Shown: in pieces, positions 54,155 to 63,164 of the stretch
Numbering within the stretch: the stretch's first letter is position 1
How the letters are laid out: each line of letters begins with the position of its first letter
Assembly: GCF_018390515.1 (NCBI RefSeq)
Contig: NZ_JAHBBK010000001.1
Span: forward strand, 1,975,487-2,039,486
Direction: 5' to 3'
Source of the DNA: Mucilaginibacter sp. Bleaf8
GTDB lineage: Bacteria > Bacteroidota > Bacteroidia > Sphingobacteriales > Sphingobacteriaceae
Length of the DNA: 64,000 bases
Program-made: the position numbers and the translations under genes
The notes under the pieces: generated by a model
What the model was told of the DNA's origin: nothing
Databases searched by the model: none
Seen by the model: only the letters and a program-made list of their open reading frames with translations

Positions 54155-56641
54155 ATGAGCAATAAACCTATCGCTTTACTGGTAGCCGGCTTTGTAGCCG
54201 CCCTGATGCAGCTACCGGCACATGCGCAACAACAGCAGACAGAACCAGCCAGTCCGGCGCTGAAAATTTACCGAGCCACTCCCGAAAAAATTAACGATTT
54301 GGTGCACACCAAGCTGGATGTACGTTTTGATTATAAAAAACGCTATATGTACGGCAAAGAGTGGGTTACTTTAAAACCACATTTTTACCCTACCGACAGC
54401 CTGCGCCTGGATGCGAAAGGCATGGACATTAAAACAATTGCCGTTGTAAAAAATGGCAAGAATGTGCCGCTTAAGTTTACGTATGATAGCCTTTCGCTGG
54501 CTATTAAGCTGGATAAAACTTATCGTAACAACGAAAACTACACTCTATATATCGATTATACAGCCAAGCCCGACGAACTGAAATCACAAGGCAGTGCTGC
54601 TATTACCGACGCTAAAGGTTTATACTTTATTAACCCCGATAGTGCAGTAAAAGGCAAGCCGGTACAGATCTGGACACAGGGCGAAACCGAAAGCTCATCG
54701 GCCTGGTTCCCGACCATCGACAAGCCGAACCAGAAAACTACCGAAGAGATTTACATGACGGTACCATCCAAATATGTAACCCTGTCAAACGGTAAACTGG
54801 TATCACAAAAAAGTAACGGCAACGGCACCCGTACCGATTACTGGAAAATGGACCTGCCACACTCACCTTACCTCTTTATGATGGCTGTGGGCGATTTTAA
54901 AATCACTCGTGATAAATGGCGCGATAAGGAAGTGAGCTATTACCTGGAGCCTAAATATGCACCTTACGCTAAAGAAATTTTTGGCCGTACGCCAGAAATG
55001 ATCGAGTTTTTCTCTAAAACTTTAGGTGTGGATTATCCCTGGAACAAATATGCACAGGTTGTAGCACGCGATTATGTGAGCGGCGCAATGGAAAACACAT
55101 CAGCCACCTTGCATGGCGAAAGCGTACAGGCTACGCACCGCCAAATGCTTGACCGGTATTACGATTGGGGCGAAAGCACCATTGCGCACGAATTGTTTCA
55201 CCAATGGTTTGGCGATTATGTAACAGCCGAAAGCTGGAGCAACTTAACCGTAAACGAATCATTTGCCGATTTTAGCGAAACGCTTTGGGCTGAATACAAA
55301 TACGGCAAAGACGAAGGTGATGCGCACATCAACAACGACCGCCGCAACTACCTGAACGGTCAGGGTTCATCAGCCAAAAACCTGGTTCGCTTTTACTATA
55401 AAGATAAAGAAGACATGTTTGATAATGTAACCTACCAAAAAGGTGGTTCCATTTTATACATGCTGCGCAACTTTTTGGGTAACGAGGCATTTTACAAAGG
55501 CCTTAACATTTACTTGAAAACCAATGCCTTTAAAAATGGCGAAGCTCACCAATTACGTTTGGCTCTTGAAGAAGCCAGTGGTAAGGACTTAACCTGGTTC
55601 TTTAACCAATGGTATTTTGGCGCCGGTCACCCTGTACTGAACATCAGCTACAAATGGGATAATGGCAGCAAAACACAAACTGTTTATGTACAGCAAAATC
55701 AGGAAGGCAATGCCTTTATTTTACCTGTAGCTGTAGATATTTATACAGGCGGCAAAAAAGAGCGCCATATGGTTTGGCTGCGCAATAAAGCCGATACTTT
55801 AACCTTTAAAGTAGCCAGCAAACCAGAGCTGGTAAACTTTGATGGTGATAAAATGCTATTGAGCCAAAAAGTAGATAGCAAAACCATTGAAGAGCTGGCT
55901 TACCAATACAAAACGGCCGGTTTATACATGGACCGTTACGAAGCTGTTACCGCTGCCATTGCACAGCAAACTAGCAACAAAACAGCCCGCGAAATTTTGA
56001 TTAACGCCCTGAAAGACAAGTTTTACGGCCTGCGCATCAGAGCTATTAAAAATTTAAAGCTGGATAATGATGATGTTCGCAATGCGGCTCAGCCTGTACT
56101 GGTATCGCTTGCACAAACCGACAACAACAACCAGGTGCGTGCAGCTGCGTTAGAGGCGTTGGGCAGCTTAAAAGCATCAGGCAATGCCAACCTGTTCCGT
56201 GAGGCCTTAAAAAGCCAATCATACGCTATACAAGGCGCAGGCTTAAGCGGCCTATCTCAGGTTGAAGGTGCCGAGGCTTTAAAAGCAGCCAAAACATTAG
56301 AAAAAGACAGCGAAGGTGATTTAAGCGAAGCCATATTAGGCGTATATGCAGCTAACGGTACTGATGCCGAGTGGCCTTATGTAAATGAAAAGTTTGCCGC
56401 TGCTCCGCCGCAAAGCAAATTCAATATTATACGGGATTATGCCGGTTTTGTGGCCCGTTTACAAAACAGCACTTACGCACAGCAAGGCATTAGCCAGATC
56501 AAGGATTTTGGCCTGAAGTTCAAACAGTATGTTGGTCCGCAGGTGATTAGCATTCTGGAAGGCATTAAAGCTCAACGTGCCAAACTGAATGATACCGCAT
56601 CAGCAAACGCTGTAGATCAGGCTATCGCACAAATTAAATAA
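54155..56641 (+). CDS. M1 family metallopeptidase
   Basis: 828 residues with signal peptide (AALMQLPAHAQ). N-terminal saddle domain, then the exopeptidase motif VSGAMENTSA (GAMEN about 310-314) and zinc site HELFHQ (345-350) with the third ligand Glu in NESFADFSE. The C-terminal about 250 residues are HEAT-like alpha repeats (for example YGLRIRAIKNLKLDN, NQVRAAALEALGSLK). Extracytoplasmic aminopeptidase that probably trims peptides imported or met at the surface. Monocistronic with its own terminator. Confidence 0.94.
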   Translation: MSNKPIALLVAGFVAALMQLPAHAQQQQTEPASPALKIYRATPEKINDLVHTKLDVRFDYKKRYMYGKEWVTLKPHFYPTDSLRLDAKGMDIKTIAVVKNGKNVPLKFTYDSLSLAIKLDKTYRNNENYTLYIDYTAKPDELKSQGSAAITDAKGLYFINPDSAVKGKPVQIWTQGETESSSAWFPTIDKPNQKTTEEIYMTVPSKYVTLSNGKLVSQKSNGNGTRTDYWKMDLPHSPYLFMMAVGDFKITRDKWRDKEVSYYLEPKYAPYAKEIFGRTPEMIEFFSKTLGVDYPWNKYAQVVARDYVSGAMENTSATLHGESVQATHRQMLDRYYDWGESTIAHELFHQWFGDYVTAESWSNLTVNESFADFSETLWAEYKYGKDEGDAHINNDRRNYLNGQGSSAKNLVRFYYKDKEDMFDNVTYQKGGSILYMLRNFLGNEAFYKGLNIYLKTNAFKNGEAHQLRLALEEASGKDLTWFFNQWYFGAGHPVLNISYKWDNGSKTQTVYVQQNQEGNAFILPVAVDIYTGGKKERHMVWLRNKADTLTFKVASKPELVNFDGDKMLLSQKVDSKTIEELAYQYKTAGLYMDRYEAVTAAIAQQTSNKTAREILINALKDKFYGLRIRAIKNLKLDNDDVRNAAQPVLVSLAQTDNNNQVRAAALEALGSLKASGNANLFREALKSQSYAIQGAGLSGLSQVEGAEALKAAKTLEKDSEGDLSEAILGVYAANGTDAEWPYVNEKFAAAPPQSKFNIIRDYAGFVARLQNSTYAQQGISQIKDFGLKFKQYVGPQVISILEGIKAQRAKLNDTASANAVDQAIAQIK

Positions 56642-56661
56642 CCGTTTAACGGTTAACATAA

Positions 56662-56698
56662 CAAAAGGCCGCCTTATACAAGGCGGCCTTTTTATTTG
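56662..56698 (+). terminator. Terminator of the M1 peptidase gene
   Basis: AAAAGGCCGCCT-TATAC-AAGGCGGCCTTTTTATTT. Confidence 0.92.
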
Positions 56699-56785
56699 CA
56701 GTACCAACAACAGCCTTAAAAGTGTTAAATAGCTTGACAAAACATTGAATATCAAGTATATTGCTAGTAAAATCCAACATCTATC

Positions 56786-57172
56786 ATGAAAAAGGCCATT
56801 TTAATATCCTTACTGGCAGCAGGTGCTTATCAGGCTAAGGCACAAAAGCAACCCATTACCCAGATATTACCTTTAAGTTTACAACTTAAAACGCAGCAGC
56901 CACCAGCCATTAATAATGATTTAAATGCGTTTGCCCGTAAGCCCGGCAAGCAAAACCAGTTCTTAGGAGCCTTGGCTGCGCCTACTCAGGAGAAAAACCA
57001 GTCAGGAGGAAATTCGGCCCAATTGCAGGCACCAAATGATGGTTACAAAATGCCGGTTGCACACACTTCAGGTAACGATAAGATGCCGGTATACCGCGCA
57101 CCCGATAATATCAAATACCACATGCTGGTTAAACGCCTGCAGCGAGCGGACTCCACACAAACCGCGCCTTAA
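56786..57172 (+). CDS. Exported protein of unknown function
   Basis: 128 residues. Signal peptide (ILISLLAAGAYQAKAQ), then a low-complexity Gln/Asn/Pro-rich mature part ending in KMPVYRAPDNIKYHMLVKRL. The last segment, with MPVxRAPDNIxYxMLV, looks conserved-type rather than random. No family recognised. Converges with cdaA, 10 nt apart. Confidence 0.65.
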   Translation: MKKAILISLLAAGAYQAKAQKQPITQILPLSLQLKTQQPPAINNDLNAFARKPGKQNQFLGALAAPTQEKNQSGGNSAQLQAPNDGYKMPVAHTSGNDKMPVYRAPDNIKYHMLVKRLQRADSTQTAP

Positions 57173-57182
57173 GCAATAACTT

Positions 57183-58004
57183 TTAATAGTCTTTATTCAT
57201 TAGCTTTTCCAGCTCGGCAAAACTGATATTCATTTTTACCTTGCCTTGCTTAGCGTAAGATATTTCGCCGGTTTCTTCGGATATGATCAGTGCGGTGGCA
57301 TCATTAGCTTCGGTAACACCGATACCTGCGCGGTGACGCAAACCAAATTGCGGCGGCAAGTCGGTATTATCGGTAAGCGGCAAAATGCAGCTGGCCGCTT
57401 TGATTTTATTGTTAGATATCACCACAGCACCATCATGCAAGGGGCTGTTTTTTTGAAATATACTTTCGAGCAAGCGTTTGGATACTTTGGCATCCAGCAC
57501 TTCGCAGCTGTTCTGGTAAAAGTTTTCGTCGTACTCTTTTACAAATATAATGAGCGCTCCGGTGCGGGTTTGTTTCATGCTTTTGCAGGCATCTATGATG
57601 GGCTTGATGCGTTTGTAATTATCTTTCTCGTTTTCGCTTTTCCCTAAAAAGAACCGCCACCAGGCCCGGTTGCGCTGCAAAGATGCATTGCGCCCAACCA
57701 GCAGCAAAAAGCGCCTTATTTCCTGCTGAAAAACAACCACCACGATAATTATACCTGCCTTGATAAAGTTATCGAGTATACCGGTAAGCAGCTGCATGTT
57801 CAGGGCCTTTACTACAAAGTACAGCAGAAAAATAATGGCCATACCCACAAACACATTGGCAGCAATAGTTCCCTTAATCAGGTTATATACCTGGTAAATG
57901 AGTATAGCTACCAACACCACATCCAGAATGCTGAACAGGTTAAACTTAAACATGCTAAAATCGAACGACGGCATGGTAACGAAGTTAATTAAAATGGTTA
58001 ACAC
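57183..58004 (-). CDS. cdaA: Diadenylate cyclase CdaA
   Basis: 273 residues. Three N-terminal membrane helices (NLFSILDVVLVAILIYQVY onward) and a DisA_N domain with the substrate motifs SPLHDGAVVI (DGA) and GLRHRAGIGVTE (RHR). Makes c-di-AMP, which controls potassium and cell-wall balance. The frame can start at 58004 or at the ATG giving MPSFDFSMF (57974); the latter begins nearer the first helix and is shorter by ten residues. Confidence 0.94.
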   Translation of the reverse strand: MLTILINFVTMPSFDFSMFKFNLFSILDVVLVAILIYQVYNLIKGTIAANVFVGMAIIFLLYFVVKALNMQLLTGILDNFIKAGIIIVVVVFQQEIRRFLLLVGRNASLQRNRAWWRFFLGKSENEKDNYKRIKPIIDACKSMKQTRTGALIIFVKEYDENFYQNSCEVLDAKVSKRLLESIFQKNSPLHDGAVVISNNKIKAASCILPLTDNTDLPPQFGLRHRAGIGVTEANDATALIISEETGEISYAKQGKVKMNISFAELEKLMNKDY

Positions 58005-58186
58005 TTAAGGAATACATGTGGGTTTATGGTTTAACAATGATTTATTATGGCGTGACTGCTTTACAGGCTTCGTGGACTACGATATCAGCCTACTGCCTAA
58101 CTCGTTCTATCACAAACAAATCCCAAACAGATTTGTGGTAAAAGAAACTTTAATAACTATAGAGAAATTTATTAGCCCAATCTGTC

Positions 58187-59527
58187 ATGAAAAATATAAA
58201 TCAACTGATGCAATCTTTTTTGGGATCAACCGGCGAGTGTAACCGTCGCGAGTTTTTGGAGAATGCCGGCAAAGGCCTGGTGGCTGCTACTGTGGTTGGC
58301 GAGCTGGCCTCGTGCACGGCCAATGCCCAGCAAATGAACGGCGCCGGCACCCGTAAAACCCTGGCCGATACCATTAAGGTGCAGGTGGCCAGCCAGCATG
58401 CCCCTACCGAGCGGCAGCAGGAAGCCGGCGCTACCATGCTTGAACCCGCTAAGCGCATTGGTTACGCCATTGTGGGTATTGGCGAACTTACCATGGGGCA
58501 AATTATGCCGGCCTTTGGGTCATGCAAGTATGCCAAGCCCGTTGCCCTGGTAAGCGGAGATGCGGCCAAAGCAAAAAAGGTAGCCGCCCAGCACGGCATC
58601 CCCGAAAAAAACATCTATAACTACCAAAACTTTGATCAGATTAAAAATAACCCCGAAATAGATGCCGTGTACATTGTGCTGCCCAACAGCATGCATGCCG
58701 AATTTACCATCCGGGCAGCGCAGGCTGGCAAGCATGTGCTTTGCGAAAAGCCTATGGCTAATTCAAGCAAAGAGGCGCAACAGATGATCGATGCCTGTAA
58801 AAAGGCGGGTAAAAAACTCATGATTGCCTACCGCATACAATACGAGCCCAACAACAGGCTAATGATGCAATGGACGCGCGACAAGCATTTCGGCAAGGTG
58901 AAGCTGATTGATTCCGTTAATGTGCAAAACATTGGTGACCCTAACCAGTGGCGTTTGAAAAAATCGCTGGCAGGTGGCGGCTCCCTGCCCGATATTGGTT
59001 TGTACTGCATAAACACCAACCGCTATTTAACCGGCGAAGAACCCAATATGGTATCGGCCGTAATACATACCGACCGTAACGATCCGCGTTTTAAAGAGGT
59101 GGAGGATAAGGTGTTGTTCCAGATGTTTTTCCCGAGCGGTACGGTAGCCAACAATACCACAGCCTACAGCGTGCACGATTCGAAACACTACCGCTGCTAT
59201 GCCGAAAACGGCGGCTGGTTTGGTATGGATCCTGCATTTAATTACAATGGATTAAAAACCGAAGCATCGCAGGCGCAGGGCAAACTGGAGTTTAAACAAA
59301 ACATTATTGTGGGCGAAAAACAGCAGTTTGCATTGGAGATGGATCATTTTGCCCAATGCATTATGGAAAATAAGGAACCTTTTACCCCCGGTGAAGAGGG
59401 CTTGCAGGACCATAAAATTATGGAAGCCATTTATGAAGCAGCCCGCACAGGCAAACCCGTAAAACTGGAAACCATAACCACGCTGGATACCTTCCGCAAT
59501 AAAGCCAATATGCCGAAAGAAGAGTAA
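58187..59527 (+). CDS. Gfo/Idh/MocA oxidoreductase with Tat-type signal
   Basis: 446 residues. Twin-arginine-like leader NRREFLENAGKGLVAATVVG near residues 19-38, so the folded NADP-holding enzyme is probably exported by Tat. Rossmann part YAIVGIGELTMGQIMPAF, the catalytic block GKHVLCEKPMANSSKEAQQM and the second domain GGGSLPDIGLYCIN follow. Close in layout to glucose-fructose oxidoreductase. Substrate unknown. Monocistronic. Confidence 0.9.
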   Translation: MKNINQLMQSFLGSTGECNRREFLENAGKGLVAATVVGELASCTANAQQMNGAGTRKTLADTIKVQVASQHAPTERQQEAGATMLEPAKRIGYAIVGIGELTMGQIMPAFGSCKYAKPVALVSGDAAKAKKVAAQHGIPEKNIYNYQNFDQIKNNPEIDAVYIVLPNSMHAEFTIRAAQAGKHVLCEKPMANSSKEAQQMIDACKKAGKKLMIAYRIQYEPNNRLMMQWTRDKHFGKVKLIDSVNVQNIGDPNQWRLKKSLAGGGSLPDIGLYCINTNRYLTGEEPNMVSAVIHTDRNDPRFKEVEDKVLFQMFFPSGTVANNTTAYSVHDSKHYRCYAENGGWFGMDPAFNYNGLKTEASQAQGKLEFKQNIIVGEKQQFALEMDHFAQCIMENKEPFTPGEEGLQDHKIMEAIYEAARTGKPVKLETITTLDTFRNKANMPKEE

Positions 59528-59531
59528 TATT

Positions 59532-59602
59532 GAGAGCTAAGAACCAAGAGCCAGGGTTTAGATGGAATAACGCTCTTTCTTGGCTCATGCTTCTTAGCTC
59601 TC
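59532..59602. repeat. 22-bp inverted repeat, dispersed-repeat type
   Basis: GAGAGCTAAGAACCAAGAGCCA (59532-59553, shown in part) and its complement at 59581-59602 match at 20 of 22 around a 27-nt loop, between two converging genes. May act as a terminator for both. Confidence 0.65.
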
Positions 59603-59607
59603 ACAAA

Positions 59608-60579
59608 CTATTTATTCCGCTCAATCGTGTATCTCACCAATTGTTCCAACCCGGTACGGGCCTCGCCTTGCGGGAAGGTATTCAGTATTTCGAAAGCCTC
59701 GTTCTGGTATTTTTGCATTTGAGTTTCGGCATATTGCAACCCGCCGGTTTGGTGTACAAACTTAACCACCTCGGCCACTTTATCGGGCTCTTCGTTATGG
59801 TTTTTGATCAGGTTAACAATGCGGCGCTTTTCGGACGAAGTGGTATGATTGAGCGCATAGATCAATGGCAGCGTTACCTTCTTTTCCTTGATATCGATAC
59901 CCAGCGGTTTACCTACATCATCCGTACCAAAATCAAACATATCATCTTTGATCTGGAAAGCGATTCCAACCTTTTCACCAAACAGGCGCATTTTCTCGAT
60001 AGTCTCGGCATCGGCCCCAGCCGATGAGGCACCACAGGCACAGCAGGAGGCAATAAGCGAAGCTGTTTTTTGGCGGATCACCTCATAATACACCGATTCA
60101 TCAACGTTCATACGGCGGGCTTTTTCGAACTGAAGCAACTCGCCCTCGCTCATCTGTTTCACGGCATTAGAGAGGATTCTCAACAGCTCAAAGTCGTTAT
60201 TCTCGAGTGACAGGAGCATGCCTTTAGTAAGCAAAAAATCGCCTACTAAAACGGCAATCTTATTTTTCCAAAGAGCATTTATGGAAAAGAAACCACGGCG
60301 CTGGTAAGAATTATCCACCACATCATCATGCACCAGTGAGGCGGTGTGCACCAGCTCAACCAGGGCAGCACCACGGTGGGTAGCCTCGTTTATACCGCCG
60401 CACAGGCTGGCGGTAAAAAACACAAACATGGGTCTTATCTGCTTGCCTTTACGCTTTACAATGTAGTGGGTAATGCGGTCAAGCAAAGGCACAGAGCTTT
60501 GCATCGAAGCTTTAAACTTCTCTTCAAAAACATCAATCTCAGCAGCGATGGGCTTTTTAATTTCGTTCAGGTTCAGCAT
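59608..60579 (-). CDS. Polyprenyl diphosphate synthase
   Basis: 323 residues from ATG at 60579 (MLNLNEIKKPIAAEI); a longer frame from 60639 adds 20 residues unlike the family. First Asp-rich motif LVHDDVVDNSYQRRG and second FQIKDDMFDFG are intact; KGKQIRPMFVFF and GDFLLTKGM are typical. Long-chain trans-prenyl transferase giving the menaquinone side chain (or a similar lipid) from IPP; chain length cannot be read reliably, but the small residues before the first DDxxD favour a long product. Confidence 0.92.
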   Translation of the reverse strand: MLNLNEIKKPIAAEIDVFEEKFKASMQSSVPLLDRITHYIVKRKGKQIRPMFVFFTASLCGGINEATHRGAALVELVHTASLVHDDVVDNSYQRRGFFSINALWKNKIAVLVGDFLLTKGMLLSLENNDFELLRILSNAVKQMSEGELLQFEKARRMNVDESVYYEVIRQKTASLIASCCACGASSAGADAETIEKMRLFGEKVGIAFQIKDDMFDFGTDDVGKPLGIDIKEKKVTLPLIYALNHTTSSEKRRIVNLIKNHNEEPDKVAEVVKFVHQTGGLQYAETQMQKYQNEAFEILNTFPQGEARTGLEQLVRYTIERNK

Positions 60580-60739
60580 CAAACTAAACAACGTAAATGG
60601 TGTGCATTTGCCCGTCAGGGGGCAATTGGCAGCAAACATACTTAAAATTATTTACCTGCTCTGCATCAATTAATTTAACAAACGGGTTAAACCATGTGCC
60701 CCCGCTTACGCTCTATTATTACAAATAACCGAAACAGCC

Positions 60740-61063
60740 ATGAAAGCAAAAATATTAGGAAGTTTACTGGTTGCCATAGTAGCCGTTACTTCAATAGCCA
60801 AAGCACAAAGCCGTGTACCCTATATTAAATACCGCGAACGCGTACAGGATGAACGCATACATTACGGTGTACGCACCGGAGAGCTTACCCGCCATGAGGC
60901 TGTGGCACTACGCCGCCAGGAAATGAAACTGGACCGCGACCGCCGCATAGCCCTTGCCGATGGCCGCATTACCCCGCACGAACGCCGGTATCTGCAACGC
61001 GAAGCCAACAAGCTGAGCTATAATATACACCGCAGCACTAATGACCGTGACAGAAGGTTTTAA
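60740..61063 (+). CDS. Small exported basic protein with internal repeat
   Basis: 107 residues. Signal peptide (LLVAIVAVTSIAKAQ). The mature part is highly basic and contains two related units, GVRTGELTRHEAVALRRQE and ADGRITPHERRYLQREANK, of a helix-loop-helix type. Found widely in this family of bacteria as unnamed periplasmic proteins. No function proposed. Confidence 0.7.
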   Translation: MKAKILGSLLVAIVAVTSIAKAQSRVPYIKYRERVQDERIHYGVRTGELTRHEAVALRRQEMKLDRDRRIALADGRITPHERRYLQREANKLSYNIHRSTNDRDRRF

Positions 61064-61179
61064 AAGACATTAAATAGTTAGTTGTAGTTAGTTTTGTGAA
61101 AGCGGAGCGCCCTGAACGGCCTTCGCTTTTTTGTTGTGGATACTGATGGATTAGCTTACATTTGCAAACCATTTCCCAA

Positions 61180-61267
61180 GGAGAGGTGTCTGAGTGGTCG
61201 AAAGAGCACGCCTGGAAAGTGTGTATACGTCAAAAGCGTATCGAGGGTTCGAATCCCTCCCTCTCCG
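61180..61267 (+). tRNA. tRNA-Ser (GGA)
   Basis: 88-nt class II tRNA: acceptor GGAGAGG/CCTCTCC, anticodon loop CTGGAAA with GGA, long variable arm TATACGTCAAAAGCGTAT, T-arm AGGGTTCGAATCCCT, discriminator G. Its 3' end is followed by an integrase remnant, so it is probably the attachment site of a mobile element. Confidence 0.96.
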
Positions 61268-61290
61268 CTGATTACATTTTCAAAAGTTAT

Positions 61291-61326
61291 AAAAGCCTTC
61301 AAATTCAATATTTGAGGGCTTTTTTA
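61291..61326 (+). terminator. Terminator after tRNA-Ser
   Basis: AAAAGCCTTCAAA-TTCAAT-ATTTGAGGGCTTTTTT. Confidence 0.85.
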
Positions 61327-61376
61327 GTTTTTAAGGTGATAAAAAACGCCATAAAAGCCTAAAATTTATCAGCGTC

Positions 61377-61415
61377 ATTCGTGCGTCTTTTTGCTCATCA
61401 AAAGGACGCACGAAT
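61377..61415. repeat. Inverted repeat between tRNA-Ser and integrase
   Basis: ATTCGTGCGTCTTTTTG and CAAAAGGACGCACGAAT pair over 17 bp with one mismatch and a 5-nt loop. Could be integrase arm sites or a hairpin. The rest of the 61268-61514 gap shows nothing else. Confidence 0.5.
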
Positions 61416-61514
61416 ATCTTCACCAGGCACTGATATACAGCATGTTTAATATATGTGCATCTTGATTTTCAAAGCCTGCAATTCGACATTTGTTTAACCC
61501 TTAATTGTTATTTT

Positions 61515-62585
61515 ATGTTAGAAAAAAGCTTCGGGTTGTTTTTTTACTTAAAGCAATCCAAAAATCAGAAGAAGGGACTACGGTACATCTACCTACGCAT
61601 CACCGTAGATGGTGTTTCCAAAGAACTATCTACCAAGGGACAGTGGGAACAGTCCCGATGGAATCAATCTGCCGGACGGGCAACCGGATCAAAAGAAAAT
61701 GCCAAAGCCTTGAATGCGTATTTAGACGTATTCAATGGGCAAGTATTCCAAGCAAAAAAGGTTTTGATACAGACAGACCAGGAAATTACCGCCGAGGCAA
61801 TTAAAAATCTCTTGACTGGTTAGTTTGAAAGAAAGAGAACTATACTTCAAGGAGCACAATGACCAGATAAAATCCTTATCCGGACGGGACTATGCTATGG
61901 GGACGGTCAACCGATACAAGACTGCTTATGAATACATGGCCTCCTTTATCAAATGGAAATATGGCAGTGATGACCTGGAACTAAGAGAACTAAACTATGA
62001 ATTCGTATCACAGTTTGCTTATTGGCTGAAAAGCGTTAGAATGTGTGGGCATAATTCAGCTATGAAGTATTTAAAAAACTTCAAAAAGGTCGTGTTAGAG
62101 TGCATTAAAAAAGACTGGCTTTCCCAGTACCCATTCGTAGATTTTAAAACTACCTTGAAGGAAGTAATTCGGGTTGCCCTGACAAAAGAAGAATTAGGCC
62201 GCATAGAAACAAAACTCTTCGAGAACGATCGGCTAAACCATGTAAAAGACATCTTTCTTTTCAGCTGCTACACCGGACTGGCATACATAGACGTAGCTAA
62301 GCTTCGCCAGTCAGATGTCATAACAGGGGTAGATGGGGGTTGGTGGATTATTTCCAAACGACATAAAACAGACACCGCGACACGGATTCCGTTACTTCCG
62401 CCCGCCATCGAAGTCTTAAAAAAGTACAAAGATAACCCTAAATGCATTGCAACAACTTAGCACTTCCTGTACTCTCCAACCAAAAGATGAATTTCATGAT
62501 GCTAAAGCTAAGAAATAGAAAAGCCCAGCTTGTGGGCTGGGCTTATAAGAACTTTACGTTCCTAATTGAAAAGCTATGTCCCTAA
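61515..62585 (+). pseudogene. Tyrosine recombinase/integrase remnant (two frameshifts, truncated)
   Basis: Starts MLEKSFGLFFYLKQSKNQ with the Arm-DNA-binding domain; the frame ends at TAG (61821-61823) after LLTG. A second frame from 61825 continues directly with the core-binding domain (TVNRYKTAYEYMASFIKW) and the first part of the catalytic domain, including CYTGLAYIDVAKL with the context of the first catalytic Arg region, and stops at 62460. A third frame then reads LPVLSNQKMN, the next conserved block of Bacteroidota integrases, before similarity ends. The HxxR and Tyr part is missing, so it cannot recombine DNA. It lies 247 nt from tRNA-Ser: a decayed island integrase. Read-through of both sites is possible but would still lack the Tyr. 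Confidence 0.85.
62518..62547. terminator. Hairpin at the end of the integrase remnant
   Basis: AAAAGCCCAGC-TTGTG-GGCTGGGCTT; lies between the converging integrase remnant and lipoprotein gene. Confidence 0.6.
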
Positions 62586-62620
62586 ATTAGAGAAAACCTG
62601 TTTTAGCAACGTAACTATAC

Positions 62621-63058
62621 TTAATCTAGCAACAAAGACACTTTTCCAAACATATACTTATAATTTGATTCTATGTTAAACGTATTAGGGACATCAATCG
62701 AGATAGTAGCGATGTTTTCATTTTCGATATCTTTAGTTAAGATACACAGCGCATTCTCAAATTGTTTGTCATAAACAAAATCGGGCACCTGTTTACAGGG
62801 CTCGAATATTAAGATTGTGTCTTTATTCTCTAAGCCTTTGCAAACATAAACATTGAATTTATCGTTTTTCCTTTGTTGGCATGGATATATAGCCAACAAC
62901 TTTATACTTGTGTAAATCTTATCAGCCTTAAATTTGCAGACGTGAGCTAAATCTACTTTCTTTTCTTTCCTGCGGATAACGGCCGGTTCCCGACAACTGA
63001 TTAAACTTATTACTAACAAGCCCACACTCATTAAGACTTTGTACCTATTTTCTTTCAT
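62621..63058 (-). CDS. Small lipoprotein, candidate immunity protein to the Rhs toxin
   Basis: 145 residues. Signal peptide with Cys in VISLISCREP (about residue 22), so it is probably a periplasmic-facing lipoprotein. Several Cys (KACKFKADK-like HVCKFKADK, YPCQQRK, YVCKGLE, EPCKQVPD, LCILTKD) could form disulfides. No family recognised. It is the next gene after the Rhs metallopeptidase toxin on the same strand, and the toxin's extended frame ends 14 nt inside its start, a spacing typical of toxin-immunity pairs. The immunity role is inferred from position, size and export signal only. Confidence 0.7.
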   Translation of the reverse strand: MKENRYKVLMSVGLLVISLISCREPAVIRRKEKKVDLAHVCKFKADKIYTSIKLLAIYPCQQRKNDKFNVYVCKGLENKDTILIFEPCKQVPDFVYDKQFENALCILTKDIENENIATISIDVPNTFNIESNYKYMFGKVSLLLD

Positions 63059-63164
63059 TTTTCAAGTGGTCTACATCTGTACGATTTAACGTTCCTGATT
63101 TGTAAAGTTGATAAATCCTCCACAACTGATCCTTCGATGGCCCAGTAGGGGCTGGGTTTGTTCC

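Noticed and set aside
58018..58242. Plus-strand frame of 74 codons before the Gfo/Idh/MocA gene
   Set aside because: Overlaps the true start of the oxidoreductase in another frame and has no recognisable feature.
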